From the IMG/VR virus record IMGVR_UViG_3300032045_000001, positions 1 through 34,241 of that record: 34,241 nucleotides of DNA; one strand, 5' to 3'. The translations under genes were made by a program, and so were the position numbers. Numbering within the stretch: the stretch's first letter is position 1; every line of letters starts with the position of its first letter. Positions 5,453 through 14,303 of this stretch are shown one piece after another. The stretch comes from a virus. The notes below the pieces were generated by a model, which searched no databases, was not told the DNA's origin, and was given only the letters and a program-made list of their open reading frames with translations.

Positions 5453-7642
5453 ATGCCCTGGTACCTTGTTCGAGCTCAAGACGGATGGTACGTTGTCGAT
5501 GACACGGGGAAGAGGAAGTCATCGAAGCCAATGTCCCGTTCTCGTGCTGAGCGTTACCGTCGAGCTCTCTATGCTGTGGCCCACAAGTCCGGCTGGGAAC
5601 GGATTACCGGGAATCTCTGTCGATCTCCAACGGGTCAATTCGGTGCCTGTGACAAGGTGATGGGCTCAGTCCAGTCGCCCGAGGAAGAACGTTTGAAGTC
5701 GACCATTCAACAGGTCGTCTCTGCTGGAGGGGACAAAGAACAGCTTTCGAACCTAGTCCAACTTTCCTCAGGGTCACTCCCCGAAGCATCAGCTCAGAGT
5801 CTTATTCAATCGGGTCTTGCCGAAGTTGTCGCCGGTCGTCTCATGCTCACCCCCCACGGGAGGGCTGCAGTGTCGGCTCTGAAGCGGGGGTCTGCGTCAG
5901 AAGCCCTTGATGCACTTGCCCGTGGTCGGGCTCAAGTGGAGTCCCGTCGGAAACGGGAGGAAGAGGGGCGTCGTCGTCAAGAAGAACAGAGACGGAGAGA
6001 AGAAGAGAGGAGAGAAGAACAGAGACGGAGAGAAGAAGAGAGGAAAGAAAGGGAGAGACGTAGGGAAGAAGAGAAGAAAGAAGAACAGAGACGACGAGAA
6101 GAAGAGAAGAAAGAAAGGGAGAGACGGAGAGAAGAAGAACAGAGACGACGAGAAGAAGAGAAGAAAGAAAGGGAGAGACGGAGGGAGGAAGAAAAGAGGG
6201 AAGAACAGAGACGAAGGGAAGAAGAGAAGAAAGAAAGGGAGAGACGGAGAGAAGAAGAGACGAAAGAAAGGGAGAGACGGAGGGAGGAAGAAAAGAGGGA
6301 AGAACAGAGACGAAGGGAAGAGCGGAGGAGAGAGCGAGAAGATTCGGTCGTTCGTCGTGCTGCAGCATCCCTTGGGATGACTCCCGAAGATGTTGAGCAT
6401 CTCCTATCTCGTCTTCGATCACAAACCGATGATGATCCTTCCTTCCCCAGGCAGCCCCTGCTTGATGCAGCTCGTGCGGGGTCATCTCAAGATGTTCGTC
6501 GAATTCTTCAAAGATTTCTTGGTCGGAGGTCGTCAACGACCGTAGAGGTGTCACCAACGGTATTCAAAGATTTGTCGGGACGGTATCGCTGGTTGACGGT
6601 TTCGTCAAATCGATATCAAGATCGAGAGAAAGAGATCGTCAGTGAAGAAGCTCTTCGAAAGGATGTAGAGTATGCTGACGATCTCGGGGTTGAATCATAC
6701 GGTCCCCTTCGATGGTGGCATCTCGGGACCTTTTCATTCAAAGACGTTCGAGATTGGCGTACAGTTGTCGCCGGTCCGGGAGTCGATCTAGGGAGGTGTG
6801 ACTTCAACGCCGTCGTTGACGGCTTTCTAGTCGAATCCGGGACTTTCTACGATGACCGAATCGGTGAGTGGGCCAGTCGTGTTGCCGACAAGCTCCAGGT
6901 CTCACTCGGGTTCTCCCACCCCCCTGACGAGCCACGGGACGGGGTCTACTATAACATTCGTCGATTTGAACGCAGTCTCCTCCCTCGAGGGAGAGCGTCA
7001 AATCCCTATACATCGGTTTCAATCACCGCTAAGGAGGGTGAAATGGTTCTAAGTTCTGAGAAGCTTGCTGAATTGCAACGTCTGGGCTTCCCCCAAGATG
7101 TTATTGACAAGCTGATCGAATCTCTCCAAGCTCAGTCGAAAGAGCTGGGAGAACAGGGAATCACCTTCAAGGATGTCGACGATGCCCTGACAGCTCTCTC
7201 TGAAAAGGTCTCAGAGCTGAAAGAGAAGGCTGACCCCTCTACTTCCGTGGGGGCGGAGGGGTCGGAGTCGGGGGCGGAAGAGGGTGATGTGAAAGAGTTC
7301 GTCGGTGACTTGACAGTCGAGGAGTTCTTTGACCGTGTTGAGCAGGTCGTCCATTCAGCTTTCCGCTCGGTGCTGTCTGAGATTCAATCAACCCTCTCCG
7401 AGATGGATGCTCGTCTGCAGGAGATGGGGTATGCTCGTCAGAAGGAGAAGGAGGTCTCGGAAGATGACCTTTCTCGTCTCCTGGCTCGTATCAAAGAGCT
7501 TGAGGAGGAGATTTCGTCACTCCCTCGGGCAGGGCGTCACCGTCCGTCCACACGGTCGGACAACGTTATCCAGCAGAAAGGTCAGCCCGACGGGGCCGAG
7601 GTGTCTCCCCTGTCGTGGGTAAGGACCTTTCTTGAGTCATAG
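5453..7642 (+). CDS. Prohead protease fused to scaffold, with long charged coiled coil
   Basis: The 729-aa protein precedes the capsid gene. Residues 1-60 form a small basic aromatic-rich domain (PWYLVRAQDGWYVVDD). Residues about 165-300 are almost only R, E, K and Q and must form a long single helix or coiled coil. Residues about 370-525 look like a caudoviral prohead protease: GRYRWLTVSSNRYQDREKEI, then a His-containing strand (RWWHLGTF), a Ser-containing helix and strand (VADKLQVSLGFSHPP), and the closing RSLLPRGRASNPYT typical of the family. Residues 530-729 are acidic, helical and scaffold-like. The protease would mature the prohead and cleave the scaffold part. ATG 5453 has GAGGTGA upstream. 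The R/E-rich insert and the total length are unusual for the family. Confidence 0.8.
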   Translation: MPWYLVRAQDGWYVVDDTGKRKSSKPMSRSRAERYRRALYAVAHKSGWERITGNLCRSPTGQFGACDKVMGSVQSPEEERLKSTIQQVVSAGGDKEQLSNLVQLSSGSLPEASAQSLIQSGLAEVVAGRLMLTPHGRAAVSALKRGSASEALDALARGRAQVESRRKREEEGRRRQEEQRRREEERREEQRRREEERKERERRREEEKKEEQRRREEEKKERERRREEEQRRREEEKKERERRREEEKREEQRRREEEKKERERRREEETKERERRREEEKREEQRRREERRREREDSVVRRAAASLGMTPEDVEHLLSRLRSQTDDDPSFPRQPLLDAARAGSSQDVRRILQRFLGRRSSTTVEVSPTVFKDLSGRYRWLTVSSNRYQDREKEIVSEEALRKDVEYADDLGVESYGPLRWWHLGTFSFKDVRDWRTVVAGPGVDLGRCDFNAVVDGFLVESGTFYDDRIGEWASRVADKLQVSLGFSHPPDEPRDGVYYNIRRFERSLLPRGRASNPYTSVSITAKEGEMVLSSEKLAELQRLGFPQDVIDKLIESLQAQSKELGEQGITFKDVDDALTALSEKVSELKEKADPSTSVGAEGSESGAEEGDVKEFVGDLTVEEFFDRVEQVVHSAFRSVLSEIQSTLSEMDARLQEMGYARQKEKEVSEDDLSRLLARIKELEEEISSLPRAGRHRPSTRSDNVIQQKGQPDGAEVSPLSWVRTFLES
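5953..6345 (+). repeat. Purine-rich tandem repeats inside the protease/scaffold gene
   Basis: The plus strand is almost all purines here, built from degenerate units around GAAGAACAGAGACG and GAAGAGAAGAAAGAAAGG. It encodes repeated REEE, KKER and ERRR blocks in the protease/scaffold protein. Such a tract is prone to slippage and so to length variation. It also creates long open frames on both strands that are not genes. Confidence 0.9.
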
Positions 7643-7714
7643 ACGGTCGACTTCCCTCGAGAGTGTGGATTGAAACAATCATAAACGTTCGACATCGGAA
7701 TCAGGAGATCAAAC

Positions 7715-9136
7715 ATGACGGTACTATCATCTACACCGGTTGCCCAGAAGGCTCCCCCTCCCGTGCCGGGGGGCGAGTGGGCACACGGTCCTCGAGGATT
7801 GTTCAGCCAACCTGCATTGGAGCGTCCTCTCTACTCGGCCGTTATCACCCCGTTTATCGGGCTGCAGAGTGTTCTCCCCGTTCGGGGGACAAACGTCACC
7901 GACCCCCTGTACGGGATTATCACCGGTGTCACCCCCACGACCGGGAATGAACCGGTTGGGGTGTGTGATGACCCGCCCACCGCAGGAGTTGTCAAGCTCT
8001 GCTCTCAGTACTACGTCTTCGGACGAGAATCTCGTCAGACGACCGTTCTTGACATCTCTCGGGGACAGCGGTTGACGTCTCGGGGGGAGCATACGGACTT
8101 CATCGTCTTCGGGACCCCCATGGGAATGGAGGGGAACCCTCTTGTCCCGTCTCTGGGGGCCCAATTCGGGGGGATTGCGAATGACGAGATGACCAAGCGG
8201 ATGGTCGAATGGATGGTTGCTTGGTCTCGAGACTTTGCCCGTGTGCTTTACATCGGTAACCCGTCAAACAACACGGCCGGGGGAGGGTATAAGGAGCCCT
8301 ACGGCCTTGACTTTATCTTGAACACGGGCCATCGAGATGCAGAGACCGGTCAGCTGTGTCCTGCGGCCGATCCGATCATCCGTTCGTTTGGGAATCGGAA
8401 CATTACGACAACCCCTGGAGCTGGGGCAGATCTTGTTCGCTTGATTTCGTACATCATGCGAAACCTCCACTGGAACGCGGCCAACATGAACCTCGCTCCC
8501 GTTGAGTGGGTCATGTCGATGCCGTTCGGGCTCTTCTATGAGCTGACGGAGATTTGGCCGATTGCCTACTCGACGTATCGGGCGAACAATATCCCGGCGG
8601 GGTCAACCCAGTTTGTCGACTCTATGGTCATCGAACGCATGAGAGACGAGATGCGGGGGGATCTCGGTCGTCGTGTTGGTCAATATCTCTTAGTTGATGG
8701 TCAGAGAATTCCCGTGATCCTCGATGATGCAATCGTTGAGACCTCTCTTTCGGATGCAGCATTCTCATCGAGTCTCTACATCATCCCACTCCGTGTCTTG
8801 GGGGGACGGGAGACGACCTTTATCGAGTATCTCAACTACAACACCCTGGGAGTGCTCCCCCTTGCAGCCGAGTTTGCTCCGGGAGGCTCGTTCACGGTCA
8901 CGGACAACGGTCGGTTCTTGATCCACCGGAAGCCCCCCACGAACTTCTGTACACAGATCGTGGGACTCACCGAGTGGCGTGTGGTCTGCCTGACCCCCCA
9001 CCTTGGTGCTAGGGTCACGAACATTGCATTCACACCACTGATCCATGAACGGTCTGGGTTCCCGGACAGCAACTACTTCGTTGACGGAGGAGTCACTCAG
9101 GGATACGCTCCGTCGTACTTCGGTCAGCCGGTCTAA
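7715..9136 (+). CDS. Major capsid protein
   Basis: The 473-aa protein follows the protease/scaffold gene, has a strong ribosome-binding site (CAGGAG, about seven bases before ATG 7715) and a balanced globular composition without transmembrane segments, as expected for an abundant HK97-fold capsid subunit. It is longer than a minimal HK97 capsid protein, so an insertion or extra domain is likely. The N-terminus (about 1-45) is proline-rich. The 72-base gap before it contains no clear promoter or terminator. Its stop overlaps the start of a small reading frame (TAATG). The assignment rests on position, length and character; I cannot name a close family. Confidence 0.8.
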   Translation: MTVLSSTPVAQKAPPPVPGGEWAHGPRGLFSQPALERPLYSAVITPFIGLQSVLPVRGTNVTDPLYGIITGVTPTTGNEPVGVCDDPPTAGVVKLCSQYYVFGRESRQTTVLDISRGQRLTSRGEHTDFIVFGTPMGMEGNPLVPSLGAQFGGIANDEMTKRMVEWMVAWSRDFARVLYIGNPSNNTAGGGYKEPYGLDFILNTGHRDAETGQLCPAADPIIRSFGNRNITTTPGAGADLVRLISYIMRNLHWNAANMNLAPVEWVMSMPFGLFYELTEIWPIAYSTYRANNIPAGSTQFVDSMVIERMRDEMRGDLGRRVGQYLLVDGQRIPVILDDAIVETSLSDAAFSSSLYIIPLRVLGGRETTFIEYLNYNTLGVLPLAAEFAPGGSFTVTDNGRFLIHRKPPTNFCTQIVGLTEWRVVCLTPHLGARVTNIAFTPLIHERSGFPDSNYFVDGGVTQGYAPSYFGQPV

Positions 9137-9312
9137 TGGAGCTGTCGAGCAACATCTTGATCATCGGGGGATGCTGGGACTGGGACGTGCCATTCTCATC
9201 GGGTGGTCGTTCCAGCTTACCGTCCCAGATTTGGTTGGGATTCTCCCCATTTGTCCTCAGATCCCCCGAGATCAATGCTTGTCTCTTGGAGTTGATGATG
9301 TATGTCAGCTGA
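9136..9312 (+). CDS. Small ORF between capsid and SDR genes (58 aa)
   Basis: The frame begins at an ATG overlapping the capsid stop (TAATG) and ends at 9312, overlapping the SDR start at 9302. The product starts MELSSNILIIGGCWDWDV and has no recognised domain. Perfect overlap at both ends and the lack of any other gene in these 165 bases argue that it is translated, perhaps only to carry ribosomes to the SDR gene, which lacks a strong ribosome-binding site of its own. The composition (Trp, Cys, Leu) is not typical of its neighbours, so it could also be a chance frame. Confidence 0.5.
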   Translation: MELSSNILIIGGCWDWDVPFSSGGRSSLPSQIWLGFSPFVLRSPEINACLLELMMYVS

Positions 9313-10057
9313 AGTAGACATCCAGGTGTTTGGGTCATCCGGGATGCTCGGGCAGTCTGTGATTCGAGCTCTTGAGCGTCGGGGGATTCGATATGAAGCA
9401 ACTCGGGGGGACATTCTCCTCCTCTCCGAGAGGGATATTCGAGCACCCACGGTGATCAACTGTGCGGGGATTACCCACCCGTCGGCCCTCCCGTCAACAC
9501 TGTTTGCGGTCAATACCGCGGGGTCTATCCATCTCAGTCGACTGTGTGACTCAGTTCGAAGTAGAGTTGTGTATATCTCAACGGATGCAATTTTCAGCTC
9601 TCCTGGGCCACACTTCGAGGATGACCCGCCGTCTCTGCAGACCGTGTATGCTCGGTCGAAATTGTACGGGGAGATTACTTACCCCCCACACGTGACCCTT
9701 CGAGGGTCCTTCGTGGGTCGGGAGAAGGGGGTAGTAGAAGACCTCCTCCAGGGGAAGGCGGTTCGGGTCAGCCGGAATGCGTTATGGTCTGGGATGTGGG
9801 TTGACGAGTTCGCCGAATTGATCGTAGACGTTGCTTGTCGTCCCGAGATTACCGGTCTCCTCCATGTCCCGGGACACGGGCAGAGTCGAATTGATCTCGT
9901 CACGTTCTTGAAGGGTCGGCTTCGAAGTCGAAGCCCATTGATCGTCGATGACACCGTTGTTTGGGACCGTCGTCTTCAGTCGCATTTCTGGTCATCGTAC
10001 GGCCTTCCCACCCCCGGACCTTTCTCAGAGCAGTTTGATCGTTGGGAGGGACGGTAA
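9302..10057 (+). CDS. RmlD-like sugar-nucleotide reductase/epimerase (extended SDR)
   Basis: The 251-aa product resembles dTDP-4-dehydrorhamnose reductase (RmlD) and related extended short-chain dehydrogenases that act on nucleotide sugars with NAD(P)H. It shows the dinucleotide-binding GSSGMLG (residues 11-17), the NCAGITHP strand (about 57-64), STDAIF (93-98) with the catalytic Thr position, and YxxxK (Y116, K120). The C-terminal part has the substrate-side GLLHVPG region. At 251 aa it is a little shorter than typical RmlD (about 290 aa). It stands next to a glycosyltransferase gene in the middle of the head operon, so it may supply or edit the sugar donor for virion glycosylation. The exact substrate cannot be read. 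Confidence 0.85.
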   Translation: MSAEVDIQVFGSSGMLGQSVIRALERRGIRYEATRGDILLLSERDIRAPTVINCAGITHPSALPSTLFAVNTAGSIHLSRLCDSVRSRVVYISTDAIFSSPGPHFEDDPPSLQTVYARSKLYGEITYPPHVTLRGSFVGREKGVVEDLLQGKAVRVSRNALWSGMWVDEFAELIVDVACRPEITGLLHVPGHGQSRIDLVTFLKGRLRSRSPLIVDDTVVWDRRLQSHFWSSYGLPTPGPFSEQFDRWEGR

Positions 10058-10093
10058 CGGTGACCACCCGTCATACATATATCACAGACGACT

Positions 10094-12814
10094 ATGAAGA
10101 TCTTCATCAATCCTACCTATGTTGGAGCTGACCAGGCTGACGGAGGGATTCGACGAGTTGTCGAAGCTCAGATCGAATTCTTCCCTCGCTTCGGTCATTC
10201 CGTGGTCTCGTCGGCCCGAGATGCTGATGTGATCATCAACCATGGGACTCTTCGAGCAGAATCACCGTCAGCCTTGATCATTGCCCACTGCCACGGGGCC
10301 TACTGGGAGGAGTATACCTGGCCCTCGTGGGCCCTCGAAGCGAACCGTCGAATTGCAGAGAATTTCGAGATTGCCGACCACCTGGTTGTTACATCTCGAT
10401 GGGTCCAACGAGCGATAGCTCGAGGGGTCTGCCTTCGCTCAACCGTTATCTACCACGGTGTCCGCCCAGAGGAGTGGGAGGTGCCCTCGTCTCCTGGGAG
10501 CTATCTCCTATGGAACAAATCTCGAACGGACCCTGTGGCGGACGACACGGTCGTTGCACAACTTGCTGTTCGACTCCCTAAACGGGAATTCGTCACCACC
10601 TTCTGCCCGAGACCCCTTCCCAACGTTCGACAGACCGGAACGATGTCGTACGGGGAGATGAAGAAGTTCGTCCAGCAGGCGGGGGTCTACCTTGCAACAA
10701 CTCGGGAGACCTTCGGGATCGGGACCCTCGAGGCTCTGGCTTCCGGGGTTCCCGTGGTGGGGTGGCGATTTGGTGGGCAAGAAGAGATCATCATCCCCGG
10801 GGAGACGGGGGAGCTGGTCGAGTATGGTGACTACGATGGCTTGGTCGAAGCAATCGAGAAGGTCTTTGCCCATCGGTCTCGTTACTCTCGAGCAGCACGT
10901 CAGGATGTCGAGTCTCGATGGGGTTGGGAAGACAAGATTGAGGCTTACTCTCAGCTCCTTGAAACGTTGTCACAACGCAGACATGGCCCGAAAGTCTCGG
11001 TAGTCATTACCAACTACAACCTCGGGCGGTTCTTGGGAGATGCAGTGTCATCGGTCCTTGAACAAGAATTCTCAGACCCTCGAGGGATTGAGTTGATCAT
11101 CGTTGATGATGGTTCGACGGACGAAGACTCTCTTGAAGTGTTGTCAGCTCTCGAACGTCGAGATGACATCACCGTCTACCGACTCCCCCAGAATGTCGGA
11201 CTTCCACTGGCACGGAACGTCGGGGCTTACCTAGCACACGGTGAGTACCTGATGTTCCTAGATGCTGACGACCTTCTCGAGAGATTCGCCATCCAGCGTT
11301 TGGTCGACGTACTTGATCGACATCGAAATCTCCACATCACCTACGGGGGGATTGACATCACGGATGAGACCCTCTCGTCCCGACGGCCTTCTCCTTGGCC
11401 AAGGGACTTCAGCTGGGTCCAACAGATGAGTCACCTCAACCAACTCCCGTATGCTGCATTGTGGCGTCGTGAGGCTTTCCTCTGGACCGGAGGGTATCGG
11501 GAGAGGGATTGGCGAGCAGAAGATGCAAGCCTGTGGTGTCGAGCTACATCGTACGGTCTTCGGGCTGCTCGAGGGACGGAGTCAACGACACTGATCTACC
11601 GTCTACGGAGAGACAGCAAGACACAGGTCGAACGTGCCATCTTCTCCGATTCCGACGGAGATTGGACGGCATGGTACCCCTGGAGGACCGGTGCAAGCAA
11701 TGCTCAGGAGGGGGAAAAGCTGGCCGATCCCAGACGAATCTCCCATGCTCTGGTCCCGTTCGGAGCTCCTCGACTCTCTAATCGTCCCTGGCCGATCCGT
11801 CACCTCCAAGAACCGGCAGTTTCGGTGATCATCCCGGTCGGTCCCGGACACGGGAGGTACCTGGTTGATTGTCTAGATAGCCTCTTAGCCCAGACTCTTC
11901 AACAGTGGGAAGCCATCGTGGTTGTCGACGGAGACCCGGTAGCAACCTCGGTCCTGCTCAACTACGTCTGGGCTGACGTTGTGGTCTTAGACAACCCCCC
12001 ACGGGGAGCGGGGAGGGCACGGAATGTGGGTATCAAACGTGCTCGAGCCCCCCTCCTCGTGTTCCTTGATGCAGATGACATCCTCCACCCTCGAGCTCTT
12101 GAACGATTCTTACAGGTGTACGTTGAGCATCAGGGGTATGTCTACAGTGATTGTCAATCCCCTCGAGATCCCAAGAAGCTGGATGGGGGGATGATCTACC
12201 ATCCAGCAGCTGACTATGATCGAAAACTGTTTTTGTCAAGTGGTTATCGTCTCGGGTCTCCGGGACGACATTCGGTAACTTGTCTTGTAGCTCGAGAAGA
12301 TGCCCTTGCCGTCGGGGGATTCGATGAAGACCTTGACAAACTTGAAGATTGGGAATTCTACCTTCGCCTGGCCGTCCACGGGGTCTGTGGGCATCGAATT
12401 CCAGAGCCTCTCTTGACATACCGGCTCCATACGGGAACTCGTCGCCCCGAATCCGGGACGACCCCGATTGAATTCAAGATCTTAGAAGAACGATATTCGT
12501 CGAAGGTTTCCGAGGGGGATATGCCGTGTTCATGTGGTTCAGGCGGAGACCGGGCTGTTTCCCGGGCCCGGATGGCACTGTCCGAGATCCAGTCTCAGGG
12601 GACTCAGACATCCAGGTCTGGGTTTTGGGAGGCAGATCCGGTCCTCTTAGAGTACGTCGGGGACCAATTTGCTCCAGTCGTTTTCCGTGGTCCCATCTCT
12701 CGTCGCTCGTACCGTGCTGGACGAGAACAGAGTTCTCGAATCGTCCAAGTTGATCCTCGAGACGTAGACGGTCTCCTACGTACGGGACAATTTGCGAGGT
12801 ACTCAAATGGCTAA
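10094..12814 (+). CDS. Three-domain glycosyltransferase (GT4-like + two GT2-like)
   Basis: The 906-aa protein joins three glycosyltransferase modules. Residues 1-295 are GT-B, GT4-like, with TRETFGIGTLEALASGVPVV and the donor-binding GGQEEII. Residues about 299-560 are GT2-like, starting KVSVVITNYNLG, with VDDGSTDE (D338, D339) and the metal-binding FLDADD (D390-D393). Residues about 575-800 are a second GT2-like domain, with VVDGD (610-614) and again FLDADD (D659-D662). The C-terminal 95 residues hold a CSCGSG motif (C812, C814) and a small unclassified domain. It lies 37 bases after the SDR gene, has only a weak ribosome-binding site, and is coupled to the next gene by overlap. Likely role: building a short glycan on capsid or tail protein; an action on the host surface is the alternative. 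Confidence 0.88.
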   Translation: MKIFINPTYVGADQADGGIRRVVEAQIEFFPRFGHSVVSSARDADVIINHGTLRAESPSALIIAHCHGAYWEEYTWPSWALEANRRIAENFEIADHLVVTSRWVQRAIARGVCLRSTVIYHGVRPEEWEVPSSPGSYLLWNKSRTDPVADDTVVAQLAVRLPKREFVTTFCPRPLPNVRQTGTMSYGEMKKFVQQAGVYLATTRETFGIGTLEALASGVPVVGWRFGGQEEIIIPGETGELVEYGDYDGLVEAIEKVFAHRSRYSRAARQDVESRWGWEDKIEAYSQLLETLSQRRHGPKVSVVITNYNLGRFLGDAVSSVLEQEFSDPRGIELIIVDDGSTDEDSLEVLSALERRDDITVYRLPQNVGLPLARNVGAYLAHGEYLMFLDADDLLERFAIQRLVDVLDRHRNLHITYGGIDITDETLSSRRPSPWPRDFSWVQQMSHLNQLPYAALWRREAFLWTGGYRERDWRAEDASLWCRATSYGLRAARGTESTTLIYRLRRDSKTQVERAIFSDSDGDWTAWYPWRTGASNAQEGEKLADPRRISHALVPFGAPRLSNRPWPIRHLQEPAVSVIIPVGPGHGRYLVDCLDSLLAQTLQQWEAIVVVDGDPVATSVLLNYVWADVVVLDNPPRGAGRARNVGIKRARAPLLVFLDADDILHPRALERFLQVYVEHQGYVYSDCQSPRDPKKLDGGMIYHPAADYDRKLFLSSGYRLGSPGRHSVTCLVAREDALAVGGFDEDLDKLEDWEFYLRLAVHGVCGHRIPEPLLTYRLHTGTRRPESGTTPIEFKILEERYSSKVSEGDMPCSCGSGGDRAVSRARMALSEIQSQGTQTSRSGFWEADPVLLEYVGDQFAPVVFRGPISRRSYRAGREQSSRIVQVDPRDVDGLLRTGQFARYSNG

Positions 12815-13082
12815 CTTCTTGATTCGAGTTCTCGCGACTTGGAGGCTGACGTCGATGATCACCGACGAGGAGGGGCCATTCGGTATCTTCTCGTCTATTC
12901 GACAAGCCTTAGGGGGTGAGTCTCAGAAGACCTGGTTGGGTCGTGGGATTGTCTGCCACTGGTGTGTCTCGATATGGGTGAGTGGGTTGCTCAATGCTGA
13001 TCATGATCTACGGGACATTCTTGCCATCTCTGCAGGTTCGATCATTCTTGACGAGCTCCTTGCCCGGAGGTTGATGAGATGA
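12807..13082 (+). CDS. DUF1360-like small phage protein (91 aa)
   Basis: The protein begins MANFLIRVLATWRLTSMI, continues with DEEGPFGIFSSIR, and has a CHWCVSIWVSGLL segment followed by a hydrophobic helix. This pattern (an N-terminal helix with ATWRLT, a DxxGPF motif, then CxxCxSxW) matches the DUF1360 family of small phage and bacterial proteins as I recall it. Function in the family is unknown. The Cys pair may bind metal and one membrane-inserting helix is possible. Start ATG 12807 overlaps the end of the glycosyltransferase gene, with GAGG upstream; its stop overlaps the next start (ATGA). Confidence 0.65.
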   Translation: MANFLIRVLATWRLTSMITDEEGPFGIFSSIRQALGGESQKTWLGRGIVCHWCVSIWVSGLLNADHDLRDILAISAGSIILDELLARRLMR

Positions 13083-14293
13083 CACCACCCACTCTTGTCA
13101 CACTGGAAGAGCTTCGAGAGTTCCTCGACTGGAACCCGTTCCACTTCTGGGGTCTCTCCGACCAAGAGGCTCTTCGAGTGACATCAGCTTGTGACCCTCG
13201 AGTATTCCAATTCAGCTATCAATCTCCCGGGAGTCGACTGTTGGGTCGGGCAGAGATTCTTCGAGCAATCTCTTCGGCGGAGGAGAAGCTCGAAGACTAC
13301 CTCGGATTTTCTGTTGCTCCCAGATATCGAGAAGTCACCCTCTCGTGGCCTCGTCTTCGGGACCGTCGCCTCCAGCACCACGGGTCGGTGGGGGTGGACG
13401 GCCGCTGGAGGTCTCTCCAACTCCCTGGAGGGTACGTCCAAGCGGTTGGTCAAGAGACCTTCACCCCGGTGGTCGAAGGTGTCCCGATCTCCTGGAGGGA
13501 TCAAGACGGTGATGGGTATCTCGATACCGGGGTTGTCGGTCCGATCACGACGTCGCTCCCTCCATCCGAACTCTGCATCATCTTTTCTGAGAGTGAGAGG
13601 TATGACTCGTCACAACCCCTGGAGACGTGGGAGATTCGGCCTAAGACCGTCTACTCCTCGGGGACCGGGGTGACCATCTCATTTCGACGATGGCTTGCGG
13701 TCAAGCCCAGAAGGTACCAAGGTATTTTACCCTTGTCCCTTGACCCCCAAGACCCATCAATTTTCCCGGTCACCGTCGATGTCTACCGACGGTGGATCGA
13801 CCCGGATCGTCAAGGGCTCGTATTCTGGGACTCTCGACCAGCCCCCGGATCCGACCCGGTCGGGGTGTTCGCTGAGCAGATTCGAGTTGGGATCCATGAC
13901 CCTGTCGTCGGGGTGGTTACCGTGGCTCCTGCAAGGTACGATGCTGAGTCGAGTCGGTGGGCATCCCTTCTGGGAAGACCTGAGCCCGATCGAGTATTCA
14001 TCCGATACCTTGCTGGCTTCCCCCGAGATTCCCACGGTCGAGTAGCTTCGTCTCTTCGAGAGGCCGTAATCCTCTTGGCCATCGCAGAAATGATCCGTCC
14101 AATCTGTGGGTGTGACGAAGCCAATCGGATTCTGTACCACTGGCAGTTCGACCTAGCCCGGACCACGGGAGCAGATGCACAGTTTGCAATCTCAACAAAA
14201 GCTCTGCAAAACCCGTTCGGGACCCGTCGGGGGCACGTGGCCGCCTGGGAGAGGGTCGAATCGTTGAGACGTACATCATCAATCCTCGTGTAA
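13079..14293 (+). CDS. Head-tail connector/neck protein (probable)
   Basis: The 404-aa protein sits between the head and tail-tube genes where adaptor and stopper proteins are encoded. The N-terminal third (residues 1-100) has helices around AISSAEEKLEDYLGFSVAP, similar in style to gp6-like head-tail adaptors. It is followed by beta-rich sequence including DQDGDGYLDTG (about 141-151), an EF-hand-like calcium loop also seen in other phage neck proteins. The C-terminal helical part (REAVILLAIAEMIRPICGCD, about 320-345) closes it. It is much longer than a minimal adaptor (about 100-150 aa), so adaptor and stopper or neck functions may be merged. Start ATG 13079 overlaps the preceding stop. No direct catalytic motif is seen. 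Confidence 0.6.
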   Translation: MTPPTLVTLEELREFLDWNPFHFWGLSDQEALRVTSACDPRVFQFSYQSPGSRLLGRAEILRAISSAEEKLEDYLGFSVAPRYREVTLSWPRLRDRRLQHHGSVGVDGRWRSLQLPGGYVQAVGQETFTPVVEGVPISWRDQDGDGYLDTGVVGPITTSLPPSELCIIFSESERYDSSQPLETWEIRPKTVYSSGTGVTISFRRWLAVKPRRYQGILPLSLDPQDPSIFPVTVDVYRRWIDPDRQGLVFWDSRPAPGSDPVGVFAEQIRVGIHDPVVGVVTVAPARYDAESSRWASLLGRPEPDRVFIRYLAGFPRDSHGRVASSLREAVILLAIAEMIRPICGCDEANRILYHWQFDLARTTGADAQFAISTKALQNPFGTRRGHVAAWERVESLRRTSSILV

Positions 14294-14303
14294 GGAGATT
14301 GAC

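Noticed and set aside
5847-6557. Long open frames on the minus strand (5847-6557, 5897-6400) and a plus-strand shadow (5907-6380)
   Set aside because: They arise from the low-complexity purine tract of the protease/scaffold gene, encode simple Ser/Leu/Phe/Pro or Arg/Lys/Gly repeats, and have no ribosome-binding site.
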